Notes: generated by a model from the letters alone, not told the origin. 64,000 bases of DNA from Lichenostomus cassidix (GCA_008360975.2 CM039211.1:26860745-26924744), one strand, 5' to 3'. Shown: positions 34,622-46,941, counted from the first letter of the stretch. Program-made: numbers and translations.

Positions 34622-36544
34622 TTTTTAATTAGCATCACAGAGTTAAAGGATACCCTTAAAATGAAAGTGTTGCTTCGAGAAAATCAATGAATTGCAAATT
34701 CTTATGATCCAGATAATTTTAGAAAAACAAAACAAGGTACCTTTCTACCTTTCTATTTTTCTTTTTACATTTCTGGCCTTCTCTGACTCTTTTCTCTGTG
34801 TGTTTATTTGTTTGTTTGTTTTTAAGTAAAGTGCACATTGGAAGGGGTCTTTTTAATTTTAAGCAAGGCACCTTCTCGGAAAGAAGTGACATTTGGAAAT
34901 TAACCATAAGAGGCACCCTCTGGGAAGTTCACTCCATGCTTGTAATGTAAGTTTGTAGAACAGTAAGTTTGAAAAACTTAACTTTGAGAATTTGTAACTT
35001 TGTAGAATTGTAACTTTGGTTATGTTCAGTTTGGTATATGAGGTGCATTCCCAAGAAGAGTGAGATTTTGCAAATTAGCTTTATACTGGGCAAACACTGG
35101 GAACAATCACTCCGACATCTGTAGTAACATAAAGCATAACGCACAAACTTTGATTATTTTGCTGAATGAATTTGGCGCCAGGATATCTCCTCCAGGAATG
35201 GACTGAGTACAAAAATAACTGGGGTAATATCCAAGCGATTGTTGCTTGAATCTCTACCCTGCTTGCAGGGTGAGAGTTAAAAAAGGCTGCAGGAGAAGCC
35301 ATTGCCTGCTACTGAACTTGATCGTTGTGTCCAAAGGCTTCACAGAGAGGTTTGTAATGCAAATGAGAGTGAATTTTACAGGAAAAACTGAGATTTAAAA
35401 CCTGTAACGTTCTCTGAAATGTGGTCTTACCATTCAAACTTTCTTTGTTGTGTTCAGCAGAGAACTTGAATGTAACAAGACTGTTCCAATAAAGAGCAAA
35501 ATGTTCACGTTGACTTCTGATAACAAGAAAGTAGTATGTCCTGAATTAAAACTGACAAGTGTCAGCAAACTCCTACCAAACAGTGTCATGTATGAATACT
35601 GAAGTATCAAAATTTGGCCATAAACCCAGCAAAACTGAAATCCAGTTAATGCTAATGCAGCGAAATACTAGAAAGACTAGGTGAGCAGCAAAATTAAAGT
35701 CATTGGAGCAAAAGGAGCAAATGTTATCTGCAAAACTGATAAGGCTAATTGCTCCAGTGCGAAAAGCAGAAGCCTAGTGCCCTGAAAGAAAAGCAGTTCA
35801 AATGCCTAAACCACTCCCTCCACCAAACATGAAAGCAATCAAAGGAGATCCCCCTGAAAAGCTGTGGGAAACAATGAGCCCCTCATGAAATAAGTACTAA
35901 AATCCCATTGAAATAATAATTTGATGCAATTAACAACTTGTACTCAGGCATACTTTGCCTGGGAAGTTTCTTTTCTCTTTCTAAGAATTCCAAACATCCT
36001 TGCATTGAAGATAAGAATGTATGTATGGGTGCAGAGTGTGATAAGGGCAATTTTCTCACTAAAATTAAAAAAAAAAAAAAATTCTTAGGGTTATACAATA
36101 AAATTTTAAAGACAAGTAATTTCCTTCATTTTCTGCTTTTTTTTTCCATTTTTTAATCCCACCAATAATAAAACTAGAGTTCCTATTTTGTGTCAAAATT
36201 AAATTACAACAGCACTATAACCTATTCTCTGACAAATGGAACACAGCCCTGATGTAAAAACATGTTTGCATGAAAATCTTTTTTATGAAAAGTTTTTTAT
36301 ATTTTGTGAATTTGATATGATAAAAGTTAATTTTTCATAGACCTACCCAGCGGAACAGGAATACTACCTATGAAATTCTTCCAACTACATGTGAATGTAG
36401 TCAAGAAAAAAACCCTATTTTAAAACCTTTGAGGTATGTAAACAGACATCTTCATTAAACCTATTCACATTTGTCTCAGGGTACAATTGTATTACAGGAG
36501 CTGAAGATCTCCTTGAATCAGCTGACTGACACATGATTAATACT
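34622..36544. other. Unassigned DNA, possibly including an old LTR
   Basis: The first part is AT-rich. About 34,930-35,350 has a different texture: repeated GTAACTTTG / GTAAGTTTG motifs (about 34,946-35,020), TGGCGCC at 35,173, and CpG-containing blocks such as GGGTAATATCCAAGCGATTG (35,221), which hints at an old LTR, but no paired termini or poly(A) signal could be fixed. An A14 run lies at about 36,068-36,082. Confidence 0.4.
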
Positions 36545-36651
36545 GGGGATACATTTTTTGTGTATATTTCGTACCTTTCTGAGTATCATCCATTTTATTC
36601 GCAGAGACTTAGTTTCCTTTGCTTTTCTGTGTTCAAGCCACTTTGTAACCC
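36545..36651 (+). mobile_element. Possible LTR 3'-end remnant
   Basis: A stretch of roughly 100 bp is collinear with 34,515-34,621 at the end of the LTR upstream. The best part, 36,593-36,623, matches 34,564-34,594 at 29 of 31 positions (core GCAGAGACTTAGTTTCCT versus TCAGAGACTTAGTTTCCT). An ending like CACTTTGTAACC corresponds to GGATCGCAACA. The upstream LTR body was not recognised. It may be a truncated or highly diverged copy of the same LTR family. Confidence 0.5.
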
Positions 36652-39600
36652 GAGTAGCCTCACAAAATATGAGATGTTCTGGGACAAACATGGGGACAAT
36701 GGAAGAGCAGAAAAACCACTGTGGAAGCAAATTGTGTTCCTATCGGCTTCAGGAGCATTCTGCAGAGAAAATGTCCAAGCCATCATAACATCCTAACTGT
36801 TTATTCTGGCATAGTTACTTCCTCTATACAAGATAGCTGCAGTAGGGTTTGACTGATGTGAGAAGAGGGAGGAGGACAAAAGAAAATCTCATTTTTTCAC
36901 TTATAAAGCAAATACACATACCTTTACAAATCTGTAAATAATAAGGGTGTATGAAAACCCATCTCATGTTTGCTAGAGTTGCTGCTTAGATTACCAGAAA
37001 AGCCACTATGCTTTAAAACATTACATGATTTTGGAAAGTAAACATTATAGCCAGAAATAAAACAAAAATGGCACATCTCAACTTGCCTTGCAATTTACAG
37101 ATTTTTTAATTTTGTTTGCAATTCAGAGTCAAATGAGAAATTGATCAATGCCAGACATAGCTAAATGTTTTCTATACATAATATTCTTGCTCTCATATGA
37201 GTTATTTCTAATATTCACTTCTATGTATTAATCGATTATAATTAGAGAAAATGGATGAGGAATTTTGTTAGTTCCATTTCCACACACATTGACTTTTGGG
37301 CAGATCAGTAGATTTAATTAAACTCTTTCCATCTAATATTGCCATGTAGAGCAGGTTTTACAATTCAGAGCATATTAAAAGAAAATACTGGATGGGATCT
37401 TTCACAAGTCTCTGCTTGATAATCATACAAGATTGTTTTCATGGCAACATGTTAGATTTTTAATTAACATTGTAAATCTGATTATTTGCTGACCTCCAAG
37501 CCAGTCACACATTTGCTAACTCATAATACAACTTAAAGGTGTACTAATACGCAAGAAAAATGCAGGAGACTCTGAAAAGATTTTACACTGTAAAAGGAAG
37601 TTCTGAAAAGAATATTTGTTTTCAGATTTAAAAAATAGTAGTAAGATTCTGTAATATCAGACAACTTCTTGTTCTGAAATCATATGTATTTATGTCAAAT
37701 AATTTTGCACCATAATTTCTTTTTGTCACAGTTTTTAGTCTACATATGAAGAGGCAAAGTCCTTTTTGGGTGTGGTTTGTTGCTTTTTTAAGTGAAGGGG
37801 TTGATATGGGCGTAACTTCATAGGAAATGTAACTACCAATTGATTGATTTGTCTATAATCAGATAAGATTTGTGTATTCAAGCAACAGTAATGGTCTGAG
37901 GAAACAGTAAAGTAACAGAGAGGGGAGCTAGGACAAGTTTTACACATGCTCCAGACCAAGCCATCAGAATTAGTGCTACTTGTTCTGAACACTAATGGAT
38001 GCATAGAAGGAAAATACACACCTGTGAAGCAAAAAAGATCTGCAAACCATATATACTTAAGAAGTAGAACTGCTATAGTATTACAACAAGTATTGAAGTG
38101 GAAGAATTTCTGTGGTTTTATTAGCATCCCAGGCTTCTGCCTGTAGTAATTGTGCTATTGGCTTGATTCAACAGGTACCAGCCATATGAAGTATATTTTT
38201 AGTACCCATGTTGTTATCATTCTAATTCCTTCATGAAAGAGCTAATCTGAAATTTCTCTCAGGCTGCCATAAATGCTCATTTTTCAATTCTTCAGATTTT
38301 CTATGTGCTCTCTGTAGCCTTAGTATTTCTAAGGACTAGAGTGACAACTGAGGTGAAGGCAGCACTGTGCCTGGTGTTTTATTTGTTCTTTGTCACCAGG
38401 ACTTAAGCTTAAAAAGCAGGGCTGACCTCATTATTTCCCTAAAGACAGAAAAAAAAAAGAGAGTTTCCATTGTTCTTGGCCTTATCTTTCTTTAGCATCC
38501 TGAATATTTTGTCCAAACACACAACATAACTTCTCTTTGTCCTTGGATTTACTCTGTCAACAGGTACATTAATTCTTCACCATAAGGACAACCTGTTGAA
38601 ATTGCTTTGTATCAGGTGTATGCCCAATAATTGCATGAACAAGATTATTATGCACACAGTAGGCAAACAGGGTTATTCATGACCCAGCTGCCTATTAATC
38701 ACCTTCAAGATTGCAAAGGCTTAGAGGAATACCAGATTAGAACTTACTTCTACTAAGACATTTCCAGCATGATTGTTTTGGTAAAGATTTTATAAGCTTT
38801 AGATATGCAATAAAAATGCTCTAGTGACCCTGTCTACCTTTATTTTGGTTTGACTATGGAGAATGAAAATGTTAATTCCACCAGTATCATTTAAATGGCA
38901 ATATTTCTGTAATCAAGACCTTATGAGTTATTTAGATATGTAGCTAGCAAATTCCTGAGTGAAAACAAGCTACTGTATCTCCATTTTAAGTAAAGTTAGG
39001 CTGATTTATAGGGACTGAGCATCTGGCTTCTATAAATTGCAAGTTGTTTAATTGGAAGGCACTGCATATTTTATGATGAAGAGGACAATTCCCTTTACTG
39101 CATCACTTCTATTACATAAAGAATATTGTTTCATAAAAGGCTGTAGTCTATAGATAACTAAGAAATAAATCCTAGAGAACAGGACAGTTCTGTGCAAATT
39201 AATACTAATCCCATTATTTCTAAAAAAAAAATTAAATGTAATGCATACCATAACCAGAAAGTAATGAGCTAAATTTACAGCATTATATTATACTGTTTCC
39301 TACTTCTTAATGTGCCCATTGGCACAGGCAAAACATTTAGCCAACATATCAGTAGTAAGGAGAAAGTGAACCTCTTGAAACAGCATTTTTTGCTTTTTAT
39401 ATATCATGTATAGATCATCATTATTTTTTTATTATCTACACAGAAAAAACTCCAGAAAAATAAAATTATTATCATAAATATAATTTTGAAACATTAATAA
39501 CATTAAGCATTTTGTAAACCCTGAGATGCATTATTTTTGCAACATAGGGCAATGTTTAACTGATAAATGTGTAGATCCTTAATGAACAATAATGTTCATG

Positions 39601-40664
39601 TTTTCCCTGAAATAGCACTCTTATTTTAAGACTCCTGCCTGCACAGGAATACTTGCTTCCTAGTCTAATGATGGAGAATTTTCAGGCATTTTGCAGAAGC
39701 TATATATTTTATTTTAAGATACTTTATATTGAAGTAGAGTAATGGAGATTTTTACTGGTATGTGTTTGGTTTTTTTTTACTCTCTCTACCATTAGTCATG
39801 AAATAATAAAATCATTCTTCATATTCAAGAGTAACACAATATTGATATTACTTCTGTGAATCTAATTCTCATTCCAACCTTGGAATGAGTTTCTTTCCAC
39901 ACAAAAATGTACATTATACTTCAGAAACATGGTCTATAAAGATAACACTCTCAAGCACAAACAGAAAGGCCACAATAGTACTGTCTGATAAGCTTTCCAA
40001 TAAGAATGCAATGCGATTTATTTATGGTAATTAGTTCATTTAGTTAGAACAGTGTGCTGTCTGCTCCAGCAGAAATGAGACCACTGTCTGCCCTTCATTG
40101 TGCACAGCTGCTGGGTTCCAGCATAGGACGTGATGCCAAGTGTGAGCGCAGCTGCCACCTGCCAGCCAGAATCCTGGAGTTGCCACCATCTCGTGAAGGT
40201 GGCAAGCAAGGGAGCCTTATGCTGATGGCAAATAGATGCTCATGTTTAATGCAAAACAAAGTGAGACATCACCTCATCCATCATCCTTTCTTACTGTGTG
40301 TGCCCTTACCACCGCCTTCTACAGGATACACTAAATATACTTACAAACACTACACATTAAGAACATTGCAATTAAGAGAGTGATCAGATGTTATGTGAAG
40401 AGAAGTTTTTCAGAACCTTGTACTGCTTCTTGATATAGTCAGTTAAGGGTCATCCTTCTTCTGGTTTTGGTTTTCTTCTCCACTCTCCTATCCATAAATT
40501 TTGAGAGAATGGAATTGCAAGGTTCAGAGCCACAAGGCCACAATAGCAACAAGCAGTAATATATAAGACCTTTTTTTTTCACCCCTGGAGTGGGAATGAA
40601 CATGTAGATAGAAATTTCTATCCTGAAAGGGACTAACAGGATGTACCCACACAAACCAGAACCT
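36652..40664. other. Unique DNA, no supported gene
   Basis: Mostly AT-rich. The longest non-repeat frame (minus, 37,735-38,127, 130 codons) has no recognisable motif. A local GC-rich island at about 40,054-40,210 interrupts the AT-rich DNA; it is open in several frames because of composition and its nature is unknown. Confidence 0.5.
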
Positions 40665-42372
40665 CAGGGGACCAGGTTGCTTGCTCCCACCAATCCAGTC
40701 CATGGTTTGTGGCCCTAGCAACTTCTCAGGTGCAAACCTCTGCATGCTGTTGAAGTCTACACAGAATCTAAGCCCACTCTCCTTTAGTTTGAAGCCATTC
40801 CCCCTTGTCTTGCCACTACATGCTCTTGTAAGAGAATCCCTCTCCATCTTTCATTTTTGTTCTGGAAGGCCAGAATTTGGTTAGCCCTAAGATGTCTCTT
40901 TTCCAGGCTGAACTCAATTCTCTCAGCCTTCCCTCAAGGAGAGGTCCTCCCTCCCCCTACTCATCTTGGTGTCTCTCCTCTGGGCTCTCTCCAGCAGGTC
41001 CATGTCCTTCCTGTGCTGGGAGCCCAGAGCTGATGCAGAGTTCCAGGTGGGTCTCACCAGAGCAGAGCAGAGCAGAGCAGAGGGGCAGAATCCCCTCCCT
41101 TCCCTGCTGCCCACACTGCTCTGGATGCAGCCCAGGACACGTTTGGCTTTCTGGGCTGGCAGTGCACATGGCTGGGTCATGTCCTCTTATTCACCAGCAC
41201 TCCTAAATTCCTCATTGCAGGGCTTATCTCGATCTGTTCATACCCCAACCTGTGTTGATACTGGAGGTTGCCCTGTCCCAGGAGCAGCACCTTGAACTTG
41301 GTCTTGTTAAACCTCATGATATTTCCATGGGCTCATTATTCAACTTTTGCTCATTGGAGGGACACAGCTCCTTTGACCTTCCTTTTTTGGTTAAATTCTG
41401 TAGAAGCCATAAATATTATTCTATGTCCCTTTCCAGGCTCAGTTCTGACTTCACCTTTGCCCTCCTCACCCCATCTCTACACAGCCAGACTTCATCTCTA
41501 TATTCTTCCCCCATCATGTATCCTTGCTCCACTGTCTGTGTACCCGTTTGTTTCCCTAGTTTTATCAGCAGGTCTCAGCGATGCCCTTCTCCTGACTGTG
41601 GCTATGTCTGATTTCTTGCTCCTGGAGATTGTTAGCTCTTGTGCAAAAGAAGACTTTCTTTTAGATCTACCAGCTCTGCTCCTTTCCTTTGCCTCTAAGG
41701 GCAATCTCCCTAAAAAGCTGAAAGTCTGCTTTTCTGAAGTTCAGGGGCATTTCTTTACTCCTTCCCTGACCTATATCCCTCAGGACAGTGAACTCCACCA
41801 AGGCATGATCACTGCTTCCCAGGCTGCTTCCTATCTTGACACCCCCCATTAGCCCCTTGTGTTGATGACCAGCAGATCGAGTAACTCCTCCCCTGCTGCA
41901 GGGAGTTATCCTCCATGCCTTCCAGGAATCTCAAGGAGTGCCTGCAGCTACTTTTCCAGTATGTGCAGGGGTGGTTGAAGTCCCCCAGCAGCACAAGAGC
42001 CTGTGAGCACAATGCCTCCTGTAGCTGGAGTAAGAAGAGTTTGTCAATCAGCTCTTCTTGATCGGGGGTCTGTCAGAGACAGAGACCAAAAGGCTCCCTT
42101 TTTACTTGGTCTTGGATTGTTGCCTACCAGCATTCAGCTTGCTCATGGCTATTCCTCAGACTCTTCACATTCAGTCCAGCTCTTGATGTAGAGAGCAATC
42201 CCTCTGCCCCTCCTTCCTGCCCTGCCCCTTCTAGACAGCCTGTAGCCATCATTAGTCACACTCCAGTCATGGGATCCGTCCCAACGAGTTTCAGGAATGA
42301 CAGCAAGGTCGTAATTTTCCAGCAGCAAGGTGGCTTCCAGCTCATCCAGTTTGCTGCCCTAGTTGCAAGACA
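40665..42372 (-). mobile_element. CR1 copy with endonuclease, RT core deleted, antisense
   Basis: Read on the minus strand from 42,372 downwards: endonuclease N-terminal segment ('LDELEATLLLENYDLAVIPE', 'DGSHDWSV', 'GIALYIKS', about 42,360-42,180), 'ALVLLGDFNHPCTYW' at about 42,000-41,955 (family LMGDFNHPDICW), 'GSSDHALVEFTVL' at about 41,818 (the S-D-H catalytic histidine block of the endonuclease), 'LNFRKADFQLFREI' at about 41,745, then the linker with 'LSLERDIKN' near 41,420. At about 41,330-41,390 the sequence jumps to 'NLMRFNKTKFKVLLL' past the RT catalytic box, so the polymerase core is absent. The C-terminal blocks and part of the 3' UTR follow to about 40,665. 41,013-41,147 is nearly identical to the copy at 23.1 kb. 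The true 3' tail is missing. The 194-codon plus-strand frame at 41,268-41,852 is an antisense artefact. Confidence 0.93.
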
Positions 42373-42805
42373 GAAACAATTTCTTTTTTTTGACATCAAT
42401 TTCCTTCTTCACTAAATTCTTGATCTCTGTTCCCTAATTCATGTGTGTTTGACTGTAATTTACCCTTCAGTGTGTTCTTCCCTTCTTTTTCTCCACATGT
42501 TCTAAATGTCTCTCTTTGATGTATGTTAATGCTGATTTGAATCCAGCATAAATCGTCAATTAATATCACTTAAGATTTTTCTTCCTAATTTCTTGTTTGG
42601 CAGGTCCCTTGTGCAGAAAATCTATTTTGGCACCTCACAAAAAACTGAAAACACGTGTTAAAATAGGTAGAGACCATTCTTTCCACCATGCTCATCCACA
42701 CTGAGTAAAATGGCTGATGTCTTACTTCATTGGCACTAACAGAGACTATTTAAAGGAGTTTCAAAAGAACAAGAAAGGAGCTAGACAAAAATTACTTATA
42801 GAATA
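42373..42805. other. Spacer between CR1 and LTR
   Basis: Pyrimidine-rich, about 430 bp, no recognisable feature; it might hold more of the 5' part of the CR1 but no motif was found. Confidence 0.45.
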
Positions 42806-44047
42806 TGTGTTGGTTTTGCTAGCCCAGAACAGCAGCAAGGTATCTTTAGCATCTAAGAGAAATTTAAACCCTTTAAACACTGTTGTGGTAGGCCTGAAAA
42901 AGTGTCTGAAGAGTTGGGAGAAGGCAAAACCGTGTGTATATGAGCCGGTTTCACTTAGCCCAGTTTTTGCTAGTGAATGGGGAGGGGTACAAAGATGGCT
43001 CCTGTGTATTCTGTGTGAAGGTTCTGGAAGGTTTTCACCATGTCCAGCAGAGCCAATCTGTGATGACTCTGAAAGTGATGGACATGCTGCCAGCCAAGTG
43101 TGGGCCAATTAGAGGTGCTAGTTAAGCCTCTGTGAAAATGTATTTAAGAAGAACTCAAAACAATTGAGTACACACTTCTTTTTAGCTAGAGGAGGAGGAA
43201 GAGGAAGGGAAAATATGAGAAGGGAGAACAGCGTGGAGACACCAAGGTCAGTGGAGAATGTGGGGGAGGAGGTACTCTAGTGCCAGAGCTGAAAACCCTC
43301 TGCTAGCTGTGGTGAAGGCCATGGGGGGAGCAGGAGGTCCCCCTGCAGCCCATGGAGTCCACAGGGATGCAGAAATTCACCCACAGCCCACACCAGAGGA
43401 GCAGGTGGATGCCTGGAGGAAGCTGTGATCCAGTGGGAGTCTCATTTAAAAAATTAGTTAAAGCTGCAAAGGCCTTACAAGGGAGAGAAAGGCCTTGCTC
43501 CTGGGATGGAAACAGCCTGGCCTCAGCTCGGAGATCTGCGCCCTATGGACAAAAGCCCCACATTGCAGCAAATTCAGGCGCGATGCTGCTCGTGAGATTG
43601 GACCCACGCCAAAGAAGTTCCTAGAGGACTGTTTCTCGTGGCTAGGTAGAGGACCTCTCTGCCTGATGGACTGACCAGAGAACAAACCCCTTACCCTGCC
43701 CCCTGCCTGAGCTGTTGGTTGGAAGGAGGGAGAGGGGTGAGCTGAGAAATTGTGTCTCAAGAGGGAGGGGGAGGGAGTGAAGAAACTGTTTTAGCAGCTT
43801 ATTTTTACTTTTTATTCATCCTCCGACTCTGATAGGTTAATAAATCCCTTTGCAACTTTAAGTTTTCATCCTGTTTTTCCCTCTCTCAGTGCATCCTCCC
43901 ACCAGTGTCTTATCTCAACTCGTGAGTCCCATGTGTGTGTGTGTGTTTAACAGGTGTTTTTTTTGCCTCTGCACAGCTGCGGCAGGAGAGAACAGAGGGA
44001 GCAGATGTCATAGGTGCCTGGCTTTTGGCCAGGGTTAAACCACGACA
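42806..44047 (+). mobile_element. Full-length solo LTR, avian ERV type, 1.24 kb
   Basis: Starts TGTGTTGGTTTTGCTAGCCC at 42,806 and ends GGCCAGGGTTAAACCACGACA at 44,047. These ends match the common avian LTR whose start resembles TGTGCTGGTTTTGGCTGGG and whose end resembles GGGGTTAAACCATGACA (from memory). The 4 bp on each side are both AATA (42,802-42,805 and 44,048-44,051), consistent with a target-site duplication. Internally there is a weak TATA-like TATTTAAGAA (43,141), a purine-rich tract (about 43,185-43,230), AATAAA at 43,839-43,844, 'GTCTTATCTCAACTCGTGAG' (43,906), characteristic of this group, and a TG microsatellite (43,931-43,945). No internal retroviral genes: a solo LTR left by recombination is the likely history. 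The open frames inside are not genes. Confidence 0.9.
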
Positions 44048-46024
44048 AATATTACAACTTAACAAGCCTTTTTAGCATATTTCTTAAAAATGTATTTTGA
44101 AAGTTTTGAAAATACTGACTTTTATCCTAGCCTAAAAGACTCCATACTTGGTAACTACATTATCCTTCTTCCTTCTATGCTTAAATTCTGACCATAATTT
44201 CCATAATACATTTAATCCATCCTTAGAACTCAAAATATTTTGAAAATAGATGCAACAAGAGATATAAAATATTTGAGGCTTTTTGCCTTACATAAAACAA
44301 CCCAGATCTATAGTCTAAACTTGGAAAAAACATGTAAGCAATTTCTCCTGATTTTTCAGATTAATATTTCTGTGCAAAGGGAGGAAGTATCCTTAATATT
44401 AATTGAAGAAAATAATAGGTTTAATGTTATCGTTCTGTTTCTCTTAAAAGCAGGAAAGAATTTCATTAATGATAATTTCATTAATGAACAATTTCATTAA
44501 CAATAATTGCAATTACCAATCATTAGCTATTTTGACATTTCATGAGTCTGGCCAGAAGATGAGTTCATAAATTCAGCTAATTTCTTTTTCCTTAAGGAAA
44601 TATTCCTTATGTTGTTCTCATAGCTGATCTGCTTTTTCTAACCCTCTTAGATGGACAAAGGGAAAAAAATATTTACTTTTACTAAAATGTGTCTTGTTGA
44701 CTTTCAAAAATATCTTTAATAATAACTTTTCTGTCAAAAACTTCTTTAAAACACCCTTAGAACAGGAGAAAAATCTGTGTTAAAATGACTAATTTTGCTG
44801 ATGTTAAAACAGATACAAGAATAATTTGTTGCCATAACTTCCATGTACTCTATATAAGCAGAAAATACAATAATCTTTACAAGCAGATTAGCCCATCAGA
44901 AGTTTGAATTTCAATTAAAAATGCAAAACTAGATTGAGTTTTGCCATATCTTGTTTTACCATCTTCGTTATAAATCACGTTCACCTCCCCTTAGATACGT
45001 CTGCAGTCAGAATGCAAGAACAATAAATGTTTTGCTAAAAATTTATCACAGAAAGCTTAGGTCTTGTGGTTCATCATCAGTATCATATTGTAGCAGTGCT
45101 GTTTTTAATAAAATATGATACAATTTGATGTTTCCTTTAAAAATATATTTACATTTCAGTCATTCCTATTTCCTTGAATCAATTCCACCTGTATAAAAGT
45201 TTTTTTGAGTAAAATCCTGAGTGTTTTGTACAAGATGTCTAAAATTAATCTTTTCCTCCACATGCACATAGTCAGAAGTTTACAGTGGAGATAACTTCAA
45301 CAGCTTTACAATGTGCTGTGTGTGACAGGTCTGACCGTCAAGAAAATTTCCACATTAATTAAAAATACTCGGTTGTCTCCTGACAGGCACAGAGAACAGG
45401 GAATGATTTCATTACATCCAAGAATTATGAAAATCCTACGTTTAAAAACACCTCAAACTGAATGCTATCATTTTGTGAGTGTATGTATAATTGTGGGTAC
45501 ACATATACATATGTTTATGTGTATCTTTGTGTACCACTTTTTGGGAAGTACTTTCAATGTATTAAATGTAAGAGAAAAGTTCAATTCAATCCTCATACCA
45601 CTACCAGTAGTAAGTTCTTCACCATGCATGAATTTCTGATTTCCGGGTCAACTGTATGTTCCCACTCAGCCTCACATGTTTAACTGCCCACAAGTCTCTG
45701 TAGGACTAGATTTCTCCCTAGGATCAAATCTCAGAACAGATTTTAGTTCTCAAAACAGGAAGACAGATTGTCATAAAGATTTCTGAAGATAAATTCCATA
45801 CACGAAGGTTTCTGAACAAATCTACTCTAAACCAAACTTGCTTAAGCTTCAAAATATGCAGCTATAATCCATTAATCCATTGCAATTCTTGATGTTATGT
45901 TGCTTATTTGGGATTTTTTCAGTTTAAAACAACAAAAAAGGAAGGCATCTGATTGTTCCAGATGGTTGGTTTTTATCATCTGAGTTGCCATTTTCAGCAG
46001 CAGTGAGTAGGTGGAGAAACTTAC
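44048..46024. other. Unique DNA, no gene seen
   Basis: Contains a short tandem array near 44,459-44,501 (ATTTCATTAA repeated three times at 44,460, 44,475 and 44,491). Otherwise featureless up to the candidate exon. If that exon is real, this is intron. Confidence 0.5.
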
Positions 46025-46144
46025 CAAACTTGGAAACCTGATAGGAAGGCTGGGCTGCAGCTGACCAGATGGGTGTACGGTTGGAACAGATGTTGCAGTC
46101 CCAGTTGCTCTCCTCAGTAATATCATTGAAGGTAAAAGACCTCA
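46025..46144 (-). CDS. Candidate protein-coding exon, unknown gene
   Basis: On the minus strand, 120 nt are open and flanked by canonical splice signals: upstream TTCCTTTGTTAGCAG (acceptor, pyrimidine-containing) and downstream GTAAGTTTC (strong donor) at 46,024-46,016. Reading frame is phase 1 at both ends, so inclusion keeps frame. The 39 complete codons have protein-like composition with two Trp and two Cys: it reads RSFTFNDITEESNWDCNICS, then a further 19 residues beginning NRTPIWSAAAQPSYQ. NRT is a potential N-glycosylation site, and symmetric phase-1 exons are common in extracellular proteins; this is inference only. I do not recognise the protein. No repeat similarity was seen. A frame of this length can be open by chance in such DNA, so this is a candidate, not a gene call. 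A compatible candidate lies upstream at 57.03 kb. Confidence 0.35.
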
Positions 46145-46819
46145 CTGCTAACAAAGGAACCTAAAGCCCCAGTTGGTCCATCTGCATACATTCAATGCAA
46201 TACAGAAGTTTGCAGAAATATTCACAAAGGTTTCTTGATTATACATTCATGACAGAAAGACCTGCAGAGACTTATTTTCGGCACAGCACTAGTTGGATAG
46301 CTTTGTTACTGCAGAGCTGGAACCACAGTAACATTTAATTTGCCTTTTTGATTTGTGACATGCCCAGAAGTTGTGGATGGTACTAATTCAATTTAACTGT
46401 CCTCTCATGTGCTAGCCTTTTCTTATCTTTACAGTAAGATTCAAAATCTAGCTTACTGTAAAGAGTGCCAGTTTCATGACTGGTTTCAGGCCAGGCTGTA
46501 GCAAAATTGTCATATGCATGAAATTAATGGGGAATTATTTATGCATACTGGAGGTGCTTTCATTAGAACCACTTGTATAGTTATCGCTCTAGATTCGTTT
46601 TCAAATTACTTGGAAACTGCAAACAAATATAACCCATTTCTATTTGCTGATTAACTAAATTTTCGAATTCACAAAAAGAGAGTTTACTTTTTGTTGTGAC
46701 TTACTTTTTTCAGAGTGACTTATATCACTGTCATTAACCCATACTTCAAGTGCTTCCCTTTGTCCCAAACTTACCAGATAGCATTATCAGTGAAATATAG
46801 CTATACATTGGAAGAAGTA

Positions 46820-46941
46820 TATTATTTTATTATTAGTGTATAATTATATAATTTAAAACATTATATGTTTATGTATGTTAAGATATTATATGGTTTTATA
46901 TTTATTTATATATGTATTATGTATATTATATTATTTATTAA
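46820..46941. repeat. AT-rich TATA/TTAT low-complexity tract
   Basis: Over 120 bp of nearly pure A/T with alternating TATAT and TTATTA blocks. Confidence 0.85.

Noticed and set aside
35173..35179. TGGCGCC as a retroviral primer-binding site
   Set aside because: Only 7 bp match and the following bases do not continue the tRNA complement; no LTR ends just upstream.
37735..38127. Minus-strand frame of 130 codons in unique DNA
   Set aside because: No recognisable motif, no splice context, residue composition as expected from AT-rich DNA.
41268..41852. Longest open frame in the window (194 codons, plus strand)
   Set aside because: It lies antisense to CR1 ORF2 endonuclease and linker; the minus strand shows clear CR1 peptides there.
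42717..43112. Plus-strand frame of 131 codons
   Set aside because: Crosses the start of the solo LTR and lies mainly inside it.
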